Shown piece by piece: positions 1 to 8,337 of a DNA stretch of 64,000 nucleotides (its first letter is position 1; each line of letters begins with the position of its first letter). A program made the position numbers and the translations under genes. The notes beneath the pieces are model-generated. The model saw only the letters and a list, made by a program, of their open reading frames with translations. It was not told where the DNA came from and did not search any database. The DNA is from Parashewanella curva. GTDB taxonomy: Bacteria > Pseudomonadota > Gammaproteobacteria > Enterobacterales > Shewanellaceae. The stretch is from the NCBI RefSeq assembly GCF_003675895.1, contig NZ_ML014766.1, positions 1 to 64,000 on the forward strand, given 5' to 3'.

Positions 1-817
1 CTGAATTGATATTGCGAAGAAAGTAAAAGGCTTCATCGCCACGAATTAACTCTGCGACAAACACTCGGCCGGGCTTCATTCGTAAGCTGGCTTCTAACAA
101 CTGCTTTTGAGTGATATTGGCCACGCCATGATTGCCTGCGGAGTAGAACAAACTGACGGTATTGGAGTGGGTGTTATACAGCTGCAATTCATCGACGTTT
201 TCTATGGTTATCAATCGCTCTGAATCAGGAACTTGTTGCAGTAATGAGCGCAGAAATGTAGTTTTACCTGAGCCTGTCGCACCAGAAACGATAATGTTTT
301 TTCGCAGCTTGATGGCGAGTTTTAGAAAAGCGGCAATATTGCCATCTTGCTTAAAGGCCAACAGCTGGGCATCGGTTTCATTCTGACTGCCATCAACATG
401 GCTTTGTTGTGAAAAATAGCCCTGCCGTTGATACTCGTCCAAGGTAAACACGGATTTGGACGGCTTGCGGATAGTAATGCTGATCTTACCTACTTGAGTG
501 ACTGGAGGAATGGCAATTTGTACTCGTTCACCATCAGGCAAAGTGGCGGATAATATTGGATGCACGGCATCCAGTTTTTGACCTGAATAAGTAGCAATTA
601 ACTTACTTAATCGTTGGCAGTACTCCAAAGTCAGTGATTTCACTTTATGTTGTTTCCAGCCACTTTCCCTTTCAGTTAGCACTTGCAATGGTTGATTGAT
701 GACAACTTCCGTGATCTGTGGTGGATATAAATAAATGTTGAGTACGTTAAGGTGCTCGTATAAAGCAACAGCACGATTGGGTTCAATTGCAACTTCATTG
801 GCTAAGTTTAAGCTCAT
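1..817 (-). CDS. virB11: VirB11-type secretion ATPase, partial
   Basis: Cytoplasmic hexameric ATPase that drives pilus assembly and substrate transfer in P-type type IV secretion. I translated the minus strand from the ATG at 817; 272 residues are visible before the gene leaves the window. Family members are usually about 330-350 residues, so the C-terminal end is missing. The N-terminal part contains the beta-rich domain, followed by a Walker A motif, GATGSGKTT, at residues 179-187. Further on are the acidic segment IENVDELQL and a run MKPGRVFVAELIRGDEA, which matches the conserved RecA-like core of VirB11/TrbB. The start overlaps the virB10 stop by 23 bp, indicating translational coupling. 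It is the last virB gene in view, and its position fits VirB11. The identification is secure; the substrate of the system is unknown. Confidence 0.95.
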   Translation of the reverse strand, partial: MSLNLANEVAIEPNRAVALYEHLNVLNIYLYPPQITEVVINQPLQVLTERESGWKQHKVKSLTLEYCQRLSKLIATYSGQKLDAVHPILSATLPDGERVQIAIPPVTQVGKISITIRKPSKSVFTLDEYQRQGYFSQQSHVDGSQNETDAQLLAFKQDGNIAAFLKLAIKLRKNIIVSGATGSGKTTFLRSLLQQVPDSERLITIENVDELQLYNTHSNTVSLFYSAGNHGVANITQKQLLEASLRMKPGRVFVAELIRGDEAFYFLRNINS

Positions 818-1934
818 AAACACTCCTAAAATCTAAGTCTCTAGCTACGAATACATTGATGTGTTCCCCTTGGTTTTTATACAAAGTTGGTTTGATATGA
901 ATTGAGTCTTGCAGTGCAATAGAAGCGAGATCTTTAGTGCCGCCAATGGTGTCTCCGAATTGGATTTTATTGCTATTTCCTTTGGATTTATTGGCGTAAT
1001 AAGTGCCGACATCACCAATCAGACTGAGTAGCATGGCACTGCCAAATCGCTGTCCAAAATGACCATCGACATAACCACTGTGACCACTGCGGCCAAGGTT
1101 ATCGGTTCCCGGTGACGCTAAATCCAAAATCACGCCTGTTGGGGTTTCGATGCGATCCCACAATACAAAGATTCGAGCTTGCCCTTGCTCTAATCCAGCT
1201 TGGTACTCACCAACAATATGACTGCCTTTTTCGAGCAGCAATACCTTGCCATTGGTAGAGTAAATATCACGACTTAATTGACAACGGGTCATGCCTGCTA
1301 CGTCGCTGCTAATGGCGGTTTCTAAAATGCAGTCGAGAAATGCGCCTTTGGTAATAAACAAGTTGGGATCAATGATGCGACTGGCGATACTGCCTTGAAT
1401 CTTGGAGGCTTGCAGTTGTTGGTTTAGTGAGTGGCTATCAGGTTGTGCTTGGTTTAAGTCAGGCAAAGACTCTCGCTGTTGGATGTTTCTTGAAACTGTT
1501 TGTTGTGAGCTGTTATTCAACACCAATAAATCATCGAGCTGTTTACGTTGTTGTGGTGTGAGAGTTTTCTTCTGACCGTTTAATCGAGCTAAATGACCAA
1601 ATTGAGGTGAACTGGGCTCGTTTAGCTGTCCTGTATGGATGATTGAGTCAGTTTCTTTGTTTGATTTTGCTTTTCTACTGGTATTGGGTTTATGAGCTGG
1701 CTCAGGTGGCGCACCTAAATGATCGGCAATGGTGTAATGATGTTGGCTTGAGTTGCTATCAGATTTGCCATGACTAAAACCACCATTAATCGCCACTAAC
1801 AGCACAATCATTAATCCAGCGATAACAACCATCACGACTTTGGTCAGCCATGAGTTGCTCTGCACTCGATTGCTTAACTCTGGAACGGGATTAGATGACA
1901 GCTCTTCAACTTGATTTGATGATGATTCAGCCAT
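795..1934 (-). CDS. virB10: VirB10/TrbI type IV secretion core protein
   Basis: Inner-to-outer membrane scaffold of the type IV secretion core complex (with VirB7 and VirB9). I chose the ATG at 1934 because GGAGG lies eight bases upstream; it gives 379 residues and an 8-bp overlap with the virB9 stop. Longer readings start upstream without a comparable ribosome site. The protein has a short cytoplasmic tail, one membrane helix near residues 30-50 (WLTKVVMVVIAGLMIVLLVA), a Pro/Ser/Gln-rich periplasmic linker, and the TrbI-like C-terminal domain (ILETAISSDVAGMTRCQLS, then KGSHIVGEY and DLASPGTDNLGRSG). The length is normal for the family. In the channel it contacts VirB8, VirB9 and VirB11 products encoded next to it. 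Confidence 0.95.
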   Translation of the reverse strand: MAESSSNQVEELSSNPVPELSNRVQSNSWLTKVVMVVIAGLMIVLLVAINGGFSHGKSDSNSSQHHYTIADHLGAPPEPAHKPNTSRKAKSNKETDSIIHTGQLNEPSSPQFGHLARLNGQKKTLTPQQRKQLDDLLVLNNSSQQTVSRNIQQRESLPDLNQAQPDSHSLNQQLQASKIQGSIASRIIDPNLFITKGAFLDCILETAISSDVAGMTRCQLSRDIYSTNGKVLLLEKGSHIVGEYQAGLEQGQARIFVLWDRIETPTGVILDLASPGTDNLGRSGHSGYVDGHFGQRFGSAMLLSLIGDVGTYYANKSKGNSNKIQFGDTIGGTKDLASIALQDSIHIKPTLYKNQGEHINVFVARDLDFRSVYELKLSQ

Positions 1935-2844
1935 GCGAGCCTCCACGCCTTTTAGCAACTCGCTGCACCTGTGGGATCTGTGTTTTGTGATAACTTGCAG
2001 GCTGCTCTGCATCAAAGGATTGGTTAAACAAGCACAAAACTAATCGACCTTGCCGTAGTACTAGCCTTCGGACTACTCGCCTGATCACTATGGTATTGGG
2101 AAAGTCAGGATTGATATGGCTGTTCACCAAGCTTTCACTGTTATCGCTATTAACGGTATACACCGCAGGTAAGTCTTGCTTGGAGTTAAATTTAAAGTAA
2201 GTAAAACGACCATCATCAAAGGCTGTTACAGGCAATAAGGCTTTATCGCCTTTGTAGAAATAGTTTTGGTTATTCACCTGTGGCGTAGTGTGACGATTAA
2301 GTTGGTCGTCAAGCAACTGCTGTTGGTTGTGTTGATGCAGCTGATTTTTAAGATCATCGGGATAAACAAAATCTACCGCAAACATCATACTTCGGCTTGT
2401 GGCTTGGTTACTGTTTTTTAGCTGTGACGCATTTAACTCAAATTGGTACACATGACGATTGGTGAGTACCGTCATGTTGGTGATGGCTTGTTGAGCTTTG
2501 GGTTTGATAAAGATGTGATTGTCGACGGGCGTTACACTCCATGCCGCACTATCCCCCATAGCTATTTGCTTTATGGATTCACCGTTAGCAAAGGCTATAT
2601 CGGTAGCAAAACCATAGTGACCGACTAGCTTCACCACTTGCTGCGGATTGAAATTGATATGGCGTACTCGTCGATCAAAGTGACCGATATGAGGGGTTTC
2701 TAAAGCAAATGAAGTAGAAGATAACAGCATTAACGTCATGCCTGTATAGACAGGCATCCAGCGACTTTTGCTAGATAACCCAAAGAGAATGGCACTAGAT
2801 TCCTGCCTGCGCAGGAATGACGAAAGAGGACTGTATAGGTCCAT
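1927..2844 (-). CDS. virB9: VirB9 type IV secretion core protein with repeat-derived N-terminus
   Basis: Periplasmic/outer-membrane component of the core complex. The ATG at 2844 has a very strong ribosome site (GGGAGGTGATTAAG just upstream) and starts one base after the virB8 stop, giving 305 residues. The mature part begins around ALETPHIGHFDRRVRHI and shows the usual VirB9 N-terminal beta domain (VVKLVGHYGFATDIAFANGE) and a C-terminal domain with YFKF and VYTVN strands. The odd part is residues about 8-37: they are encoded by an 87-bp dispersed palindromic repeat (2735-2821) read in frame, giving the signature FLRRQESS...SRWMPVYTGMT. The signal-peptide core LMLLSSTSFA follows directly. A native start may have been displaced by the insertion. 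Family call is firm; export efficiency of this N-terminus is uncertain. Confidence 0.92.
   Translation of the reverse strand: MDLYSPLSSFLRRQESSAILFGLSSKSRWMPVYTGMTLMLLSSTSFALETPHIGHFDRRVRHINFNPQQVVKLVGHYGFATDIAFANGESIKQIAMGDSAAWSVTPVDNHIFIKPKAQQAITNMTVLTNRHVYQFELNASQLKNSNQATSRSMMFAVDFVYPDDLKNQLHQHNQQQLLDDQLNRHTTPQVNNQNYFYKGDKALLPVTAFDDGRFTYFKFNSKQDLPAVYTVNSDNSESLVNSHINPDFPNTIVIRRVVRRLVLRQGRLVLCLFNQSFDAEQPASYHKTQIPQVQRVAKRRGGSHG
2735..2821. repeat. Dispersed palindromic repeat inserted in virB9
   Basis: An 87-bp element bounded by GTCATGCC and GGAATGAC. It contains two hairpins: CCTGTATAGACAGG, and CCTGCCTGCGCAGG flanked by ATT...AAT. The internal words TCCAGCGAC and GGCACTAGA reappear, in inverted orientation, in the copy at 22677-22786. 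The translated signature (RRQESS / SRWMPVYTGMT) is typical of widespread proteobacterial intergenic repeats. Its length is exactly 29 codons, so it preserves the virB9 frame. Confidence 0.85.
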
Positions 2845-2845
2845 C

Positions 2846-3580
2846 TTAATCACCTCCCGTAGCTTGATCATTGCGATAACTCAGCACTTGAAAACCAAGA
2901 GGATTAAGTTGTCTGTCGGCGACTGACATCGGCGCATTGCGATAAGTGAATGTGATGGTGGCAACCCAATGAGTTAATGGACGCTCTTCACCAATTTGTT
3001 TAACTTGCTTGGTATAACGGACTAAAGCGGTTGTGGTTTGTTCACCATTACTTTTTTCATGCCCGATAAAGCTAATGGCATTCACTTTGATCAGCACTTG
3101 CGCTGATTGACCATAGAGATTAATTGGTGCGTTGGAGTTGGATTTAGGATCGGTTTGTAAGCCGTAATCTTGCTGAGTGTTTTCATCGGACATCAAGCCG
3201 ATAAGCTTGCGGTTGTAACTGCGAGTTTGCCACTGGTAGCCCTCTCGATGACGTAGATATTGGGCTAAGAAATATTTATCCAACACTTCTTGAGCGTGTT
3301 GTTTCACTTGTCCCTTGCTGGCTAAGGTTGAAACCACATCCACAAAACCAGTGTTGTTATCGACTCGAATTACAAAAGGTTCGATGGATTTCAGCGGCAT
3401 TAAGGTGATCAGGCTAATGGCTAAAAGCGTGGCAAGTAAAGCCAGTAACAAACAACATTTCCAAGCACGTTGCTCAGATTGTTTAATTCTCACATTCAGC
3501 TCAGCATCCCACCCTCTGGCTTCGGCAAAGTATTTTTGAAGTAGCTGCTTATCAGTAAGTTGCTGCTTAAGTTCAGCCAT
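2846..3580 (-). CDS. virB8: VirB8 inner-membrane assembly protein
   Basis: Bitopic inner-membrane protein that nucleates type IV channel assembly. The ATG at 3580 is preceded by TTGAGGTACGTC, a good ribosome site, and gives 244 residues, a normal length. A short cytoplasmic region (residues 1-35, including YFAEARGWDAEL) is followed by a single membrane helix (about 38-60, CCLLLALLATLLAISLITL) and the NTF2-like periplasmic domain, with the conserved opening KSIEPFVIRVDNNTGFVDVV and the later stretch ALVRYTKQV...HWVATITFTY. It overlaps the virB7 ORF by 8 bp and ends one base before the virB9 start, so the three are co-translated. Confidence 0.94.
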   Translation of the reverse strand: MAELKQQLTDKQLLQKYFAEARGWDAELNVRIKQSEQRAWKCCLLLALLATLLAISLITLMPLKSIEPFVIRVDNNTGFVDVVSTLASKGQVKQHAQEVLDKYFLAQYLRHREGYQWQTRSYNRKLIGLMSDENTQQDYGLQTDPKSNSNAPINLYGQSAQVLIKVNAISFIGHEKSNGEQTTTALVRYTKQVKQIGEERPLTHWVATITFTYRNAPMSVADRQLNPLGFQVLSYRNDQATGGD

Positions 3581-3725
3581 GACGTACCTCAATAGGTTTG
3601 ATAACAATAGGCTGACTGTTCACAGGTTTTAGTCCTTTACCATCATCTTTACAGTGCGGTGGCTTGTGCATACTTGAGCAATGGGTTAGCAGTATGATGA
3701 AGCACACTGATAGACATTTTTTCAT
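3573..3725 (-). CDS. virB7: VirB7-like lipoprotein, 50 residues
   Basis: A small gene found by reading the gap between virB6 and virB8. Its ATG overlaps the virB6 stop as ATGA and its stop lies inside the virB8 start region. The product is MKKCLSVCFIILLTHCSS followed by a short Pro/Lys-rich tail. The lipobox LTHC puts the lipidated cysteine at residue 16; a second cysteine (residue 25) could form a disulfide. VirB7 proteins are 40-60-residue lipoproteins that anchor VirB9 to the outer membrane, and both size and position match. The assignment rests on position, size and lipobox, because this family has little conserved sequence. Confidence 0.85.
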   Translation of the reverse strand: MKKCLSVCFIILLTHCSSMHKPPHCKDDGKGLKPVNSQPIVIKPIEVRHG

Positions 3726-4738
3726 TGTTCACTTTCTCCTGAAATGCTGTTACCACCAAAGCGTTGTTGATAAGCACGATAACCTGAACCAACAGGCTTA
3801 ATCGGTGCTGATAGTGCTTGACCTGTGTAGTTCAAATCCCGTCTTAGCGTTCGATATTGATGGCGTAAGGTGGTGGGACGCATGGCATGAAAACTGTTCG
3901 AAATCGCCCCATGTGCCGCAATCGCCACGCCACCGCCAAGGGCTGAGGCCATGGCAGGAATTTGCTTCATCACTAAAATGCACAGTCCCATGACGATGCA
4001 CAGCATGGAGCTGTCGCTTAGCGTAGTTAAAGCGGCATGGTTATGAGAAATTTGCGCCAGATACTTGGAGGCCACCGTGGTCATCAACTGTCCCGAAGAC
4101 ACACCTAGCAGCAAGATAAAACCAAAGTTGAGTACCATTCCTAACCAGCTTTCAAAGAAGCGTTGAGTAGCTTGAAACAGAAGCAAAACAAAGAAGGCCG
4201 GACCGATAGCCAACAACACACTGACCATGACTTTGCTGAGCAAAATAAAGAACGCCACCAATAAGGTCAGGCAACCGCCGATGGTTAATATCCCCATCGC
4301 CAGAATGTACATGCCGAAGTTGCCGTTCATCACCCCACCTTGTCGCCATGCATTATCGGCAAGGATGAGGATTTGGCCGAACAGGTGATCTAACAGCTGC
4401 GCCGCATTTTGAGTTTTGGTGCCAGAAACAACCGCCGCTAGAAATTGAGGTGTTTCACTTAAAAAGCGCACCACTGTTTGGTTATAGTGACCAACGGTTA
4501 ACCCCAAAGTCAGAATAAAACCAATACGCACTATCCGGAAAAAGCCTTCTTGTAATGGTTCTTGGCTGCGACCAAACATCATTGAGTAACCCCAGATCAC
4601 TACCCATAAAATCATCATCGAAGTGAATACTGGGATCAGATATTGGATCAGCCTTGCCGAACCTTGCTGTACATAGTTGTGCAAAGCTTGATCCACCAAA
4701 CTAAAAATACTGCGATACAAGTTACTGGTAGCCGCCAT
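3722..4738 (-). CDS. virB6: VirB6/TrbL polytopic membrane protein
   Basis: Integral inner-membrane channel component of type IV secretion. The 338-residue product has several hydrophobic segments, including LIQYLIPVFTSMMILWVVIWGY, IVRIGFILTLGLTVG, MYILAMGILTIGGCLTLLVAFFILL, VMVSVLLAIGPAFFVLLLF and MLCIVMGLCILVM. It also has the central family signature in which a Gly/Pro-containing helix precedes FFESWLGMVLNFGFILLL. The C-terminal tail is Arg/Gln-rich and probably cytoplasmic. It overlaps virB7 by four bases and starts five bases after the eexN-like gene ends. Family call is firm; the exact membrane topology is not determined here. Confidence 0.93.
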   Translation of the reverse strand: MAATSNLYRSIFSLVDQALHNYVQQGSARLIQYLIPVFTSMMILWVVIWGYSMMFGRSQEPLQEGFFRIVRIGFILTLGLTVGHYNQTVVRFLSETPQFLAAVVSGTKTQNAAQLLDHLFGQILILADNAWRQGGVMNGNFGMYILAMGILTIGGCLTLLVAFFILLSKVMVSVLLAIGPAFFVLLLFQATQRFFESWLGMVLNFGFILLLGVSSGQLMTTVASKYLAQISHNHAALTTLSDSSMLCIVMGLCILVMKQIPAMASALGGGVAIAAHGAISNSFHAMRPTTLRHQYRTLRRDLNYTGQALSAPIKPVGSGYRAYQQRFGGNSISGESEQ

Positions 4739-4743
4739 CTTGA

Positions 4744-5022
4744 TTACTCTTTAGGATGAGCCATATCAGCAGGTAGCGGTACAGGATCACCAGCCACAAT
4801 ATCATTTGCCGCTTGTTGAGCATTGATACATTCGGGATGATTGCGGTACTTAGCCGGATTGTTGCTGCATTGAGTTAAGGTTTGCATCAAGATTTTCTGA
4901 TGCTGTTTAAACCAAGCCACATCATGGGCTTGGCTTTGTTGGTTATGGTGACTACTCATTTTTGAACAGCCTGTCATGACACAAAACAAGCTTGAAATTA
5001 ATAGGATATTGATAAGTTTCAT
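4744..5022 (-). CDS. eexN: EexN-family entry-exclusion lipoprotein
   Basis: A 92-residue lipoprotein with an N-terminal signal (INILLISSLFCVMTGC) and lipobox MTGC, so the mature protein starts at Cys19. The C-terminal half carries the EexN-like pattern: LTQCSNNPAKYRNHPECINA, two cysteines around an NP/HP pair ending in NA. EexN proteins sit in the cell envelope and block redundant conjugative entry of the same element. The position between virB5 and virB6 is the same as eex in pKM101-type operons, which supports a conjugative rather than purely effector-delivering system. Function is inferred from motif and position. Confidence 0.8.
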   Translation of the reverse strand: MKLINILLISSLFCVMTGCSKMSSHHNQQSQAHDVAWFKQHQKILMQTLTQCSNNPAKYRNHPECINAQQAANDIVAGDPVPLPADMAHPKE

Positions 5023-5041
5023 GCAGAGTCCTCATTGTAGA

Positions 5042-5208
5042 ATTAAGTACCCAACCACAAGTTTTCTCGTTTTTTTGGCGCCCATCTCAAGCACTCTACT
5101 GCGTTGCTTTTGCTTGAAAGACTTCCGATATTCCTGCACAAAAGCATCTTGTATAACACTTGACCTGAACACCAAAATTATCGGAAAACTTATGGTCAGA
5201 TACTTAAT
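5042..5208. mobile_element. MITE-like element inside the virB operon
   Basis: A 167-bp non-coding element with imperfect 25-bp terminal inverted repeats. The left end (5042-5066) reads ATTAAGTACCCAACCACAAG and then TTTTC; the right end (5184-5208) is its inverse with four mismatches. Internal sequence next to the ends is also partly complementary (TTTTTTGG against CCAAAATTA). There is no transposase. It occupies nearly all the space between virB5 and eexN, where the other virB genes overlap or are a few bases apart, so it is a later insertion. Confidence 0.75.
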
Positions 5209-5230
5209 GGGTTCTGCCGTCCTTGGTGGG

Positions 5231-5866
5231 TTAGTTCCAATTCACATTAATCGGGTGTAGCACACCAGCCGATTCAATCGCCATTTGGGTAATACGCTGT
5301 TGCGCTAATGCATCACTGGCCTGTGCTTGTGCTTTCATCAGCTGCAATTTGGCTTGTTCGTTGGCAAGCATGGCGTTTTCAGCTTGAATTCTGGCTTGTA
5401 AGTCTTGAATGTCTTTTTGTTTTGGTGCTTGAGTGATCTTGTTGATAAGCCTTGTCAGTTGGTCATATCTCACTTGGGTTTCTTGTAGCGATAATTGGGT
5501 TTGACCTAACCAACGTCCACGGTAGCGATTAATATCATCGAACAAGCTTGCGCTGTCACCGCCCAACTTGAGCCATTCACTATTATGTAAACCTTGTTGC
5601 TTGAGAGTGAGATTGGGATCGACTTTGACTGCCACATCGTAAACAGAGTCAATGGCATCACTCATTCCAGTAATACCGTTGATGCTACTCAGTTGGCGTT
5701 TAGCGGTATCGAGTTGCTGTTTTAGCGTGTCGATTTCTTCCAATAGGTGACGTATTTCAATAATTTTTTGATGCAGGTTAGCAATATCAATCACAGGGAA
5801 AGCTAAGCTGGGTAATGGCAGTGATTGTGTCATCAGTAGCGCCATCATTAGAAAAAGGCGTTTCAT
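5231..5866 (-). CDS. virB5: VirB5/TrbJ-type minor pilin
   Basis: Secreted minor pilus component thought to act at the pilus tip in recipient contact. The 211-residue product begins with a signal peptide (MKRLFLMMALLMTQSLPLPSLA, cleavage after about residue 22). It is followed by long, heptad-like helices (HQKIIEIRHLLEEIDTLKQQ) and a C-terminal helical region rich in Ala/Gln (ARIQAENAMLANEQAKLQLM), typical of the TrbJ/VirB5 three-helix fold. The gene overlaps virB4 by four bases (ATGA). The MITE-like element lies just downstream, so virB5 transcription must pass through it to reach eexN and virB6. Confidence 0.88.
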   Translation of the reverse strand: MKRLFLMMALLMTQSLPLPSLAFPVIDIANLHQKIIEIRHLLEEIDTLKQQLDTAKRQLSSINGITGMSDAIDSVYDVAVKVDPNLTLKQQGLHNSEWLKLGGDSASLFDDINRYRGRWLGQTQLSLQETQVRYDQLTRLINKITQAPKQKDIQDLQARIQAENAMLANEQAKLQLMKAQAQASDALAQQRITQMAIESAGVLHPINVNWN

Positions 5867-8337
5867 ACTTCACCTCGCTGTTCATGCAAGGCATTGAAGT
5901 ATTCAGGGAGCCAGTCTTTGGGATCACTGCCAGCCGTTTCCACAATCCGATACATCAAGTTCACTTGATCGGTAGTACCAGAGATCACCGCCAGTTCATC
6001 ATCAAAGCCGTTCAAGTCTAATTTAGCAACGACACTTTCATGGCCTTGCTTGATAATGAATTGGTGGGAGTTGGGTTGAAGTTCAGTGCGGATTAGCTCA
6101 AATTCACGTTCGGTTAAATGGAGTCCATCCATATAATCATCACGCCGAGCTTTGGGATTGGGCATTAAAATTAGAGTGGCGCATTGCTCAATCAAGGTAT
6201 GCGCTATGGGTGAATTCAGCACGTCCTTAACCGATTGAGTGCCATAGACCATAATGCCATTTTGTTTACGAATGACTTTTTGCTTGTTTTGGGCTAAATC
6301 TTCAAAGTATTCATCAGCCAGTAGCCTCCAAAACTCATCCATAAAGATTTGCAGTTTGCGACCATCAATCAGTTTTTCGATGCGATAAAACAGATACATC
6401 ACAATGGGCGTGCGGATTTCTTCAATATCTAAAAACTCTGTGACATCAAAGCCAAACAAGGTTTGGTTGGTAATAGATAGCTCATCGACTTCGTTATCCA
6501 AAACCCAGGAGAGTTCACCGCCACAACACCACTTTTGTAGTCTTGAGCTACAACCATTTGGGTCAACCGGATCAAGAAATTCCAAACAGCGACTTAAACG
6601 GCGTTGCGGCTTAGGTAAACTCATTACACCTTTTACCGCATCAGCCAAATCTTGTTGATGTTGGTGTTGTAGCTCGCCACCGCAAAGCTTGGAAATCAAA
6701 GCTGTGATAAACAGAATATTGTCGGCTGTGGGTTCAAGCTGAAAAGGATTAAAGCCTGTGGGTTTACCCATTTGTAGAGGAAGATATAACCCTTGAGTGG
6801 CGCGAACGTAGATCTCTAAACCACGGTCTTTATCAAAGATGATTTGCGTTGGCTGATACTTTTTGCTTTGAGAAATCAAAAAGCCTTGCAGAACAGTTTT
6901 ACCAGAGCCAGAAGCACCGATGATTAAGGTGTTACCCAAAGCGTGATGCTCATCCTTGAGCTTGTCATCCTTACCTGTTTCACGATTTACATGAGCCTGA
7001 AGGACTTGGCTATGCGTATTAGACTCATGGAAATTAAAGTAATAGGGAGCACCAGAAACGGTTTGTAGTACCGTTACTGCATCGCCCCATTGATTGCCGC
7101 AAACTTGTCCTGATGGATAGTTATGAAAACCGCAAAATCCGGCAAAATTGCGAGAAGATATTCGAGCCGGACGAGGACGAAAGCGACTGTTTGCAGGAAG
7201 CTGTGAGTAGAACGCTGACTGAATTGATAAATCATCTCTGGTGAGAATAATGGCTTGGTCGGCCAGCTCAGATTTTAATGCTGAAAGATGCTTATCAAGG
7301 GCTTCTGTTGTGTCAGTCAATACGGTTAGCACCAAATGATGTTCACCATAAACCATGCGTCCAGCGGTTAAATCATCCAACCCAATATCAATGGCATCGA
7401 CTTGAGAATGAGCAAAATCTCCTGTGGCTGTCAGCCTTTTTTGTTGGCGTAGTAAAATCTCAGTAGCAATTGGCTTTGATAGAAACTGAAAGCTCTGTGT
7501 TAACACCAGTTCAAACGGTGCTGATAAAAGTGCATTAAGCAAACCCGCTTCGGTGTGTTCAGGGTACTCCTTAATACTTAAACACGCGCCCAAACGGGTT
7601 TGCGTAATGCCTTTCAGGGCAAAGGTGTTATCAGAAAATAATGGTCTTGCTCTGGGTAATGACTTTGACATATCAGCAGTGGTAATAGCTCTGGGTTGCC
7701 ACTCGCCATTGGTCAGATAATCTAAAAGTGTCAGTAATTCGCTGTAGAACACTTTCCCTTTCACTTTATTAATAATGTCCTTTGAATAGATACCTAACCG
7801 TTTAGGCTGATAACTTTCCAATGATGATAAAACCGTATTAACAACGTCATTCAACGCTGATATCGCTTGCTTTTGTTCGGCAAGTAACTGTTCAACCGAG
7901 GGCGATTTTACTTGTAACTTTGTTTTAAGCGTCACATTGGCATCACGGTAGATGACAGTTAGATATAGCTCATTGACCATCAACTGGCTTTGGCAGATTT
8001 TATTGATGTATTTCTGGTTTAACTGCTTATCAAAATCGGCTTTAAATTCACCTTTTGGAACCACTTTGGATTCACGACGAATAAGGTGCGTCCATAAACA
8101 CACATGAGGGCTGGCGATATTTCGTAACATCAAATTGAATTGCTCTTTCCAGAGGTTTACTTGCTCAGGATCAGCGGATTCATGCGCCACACCTTGCAGC
8201 TTTATAATCTGCAAATAATCACCGCTATGGGTTTTTATGGTGTGCTCGTCCACATGCGCTTGATAAGGAATATATTCATCGACGGAATTTTCTCTCTGCC
8301 ATTGTTCAGTGAGTTTTTCGATGGCAACAGCACTCAT
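5863..8337 (-). CDS. virB4: VirB4 type IV secretion ATPase
   Basis: The largest and most conserved T4SS ATPase, attached to the inner membrane, which powers pilus biogenesis and substrate transfer. The 824-residue protein has the usual VirB4/CagE N-terminal domain, a Walker A motif IIGASGSGKTVL near residues 466-477, and a Walker B IFMDEFWRLL near 662-671. It then has the conserved IRKQNGIMVYGTQS and the C-terminal region ILMPNPKARRDDYMDGL. Length is typical (about 800-820). It overlaps virB3 and virB5 by four bases each, so this section is tightly translationally coupled. Confidence 0.97.
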   Translation of the reverse strand: MSAVAIEKLTEQWQRENSVDEYIPYQAHVDEHTIKTHSGDYLQIIKLQGVAHESADPEQVNLWKEQFNLMLRNIASPHVCLWTHLIRRESKVVPKGEFKADFDKQLNQKYINKICQSQLMVNELYLTVIYRDANVTLKTKLQVKSPSVEQLLAEQKQAISALNDVVNTVLSSLESYQPKRLGIYSKDIINKVKGKVFYSELLTLLDYLTNGEWQPRAITTADMSKSLPRARPLFSDNTFALKGITQTRLGACLSIKEYPEHTEAGLLNALLSAPFELVLTQSFQFLSKPIATEILLRQQKRLTATGDFAHSQVDAIDIGLDDLTAGRMVYGEHHLVLTVLTDTTEALDKHLSALKSELADQAIILTRDDLSIQSAFYSQLPANSRFRPRPARISSRNFAGFCGFHNYPSGQVCGNQWGDAVTVLQTVSGAPYYFNFHESNTHSQVLQAHVNRETGKDDKLKDEHHALGNTLIIGASGSGKTVLQGFLISQSKKYQPTQIIFDKDRGLEIYVRATQGLYLPLQMGKPTGFNPFQLEPTADNILFITALISKLCGGELQHQHQQDLADAVKGVMSLPKPQRRLSRCLEFLDPVDPNGCSSRLQKWCCGGELSWVLDNEVDELSITNQTLFGFDVTEFLDIEEIRTPIVMYLFYRIEKLIDGRKLQIFMDEFWRLLADEYFEDLAQNKQKVIRKQNGIMVYGTQSVKDVLNSPIAHTLIEQCATLILMPNPKARRDDYMDGLHLTEREFELIRTELQPNSHQFIIKQGHESVVAKLDLNGFDDELAVISGTTDQVNLMYRIVETAGSDPKDWLPEYFNALHEQRGEV

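Noticed and set aside
4976-5260. Plus-strand ORF of 94 codons overlapping eexN, the element and the virB5 end
   Set aside because: It spans a MITE-like repeat and the ends of two well-supported minus-strand genes, has no ribosome site, and its product resembles nothing.
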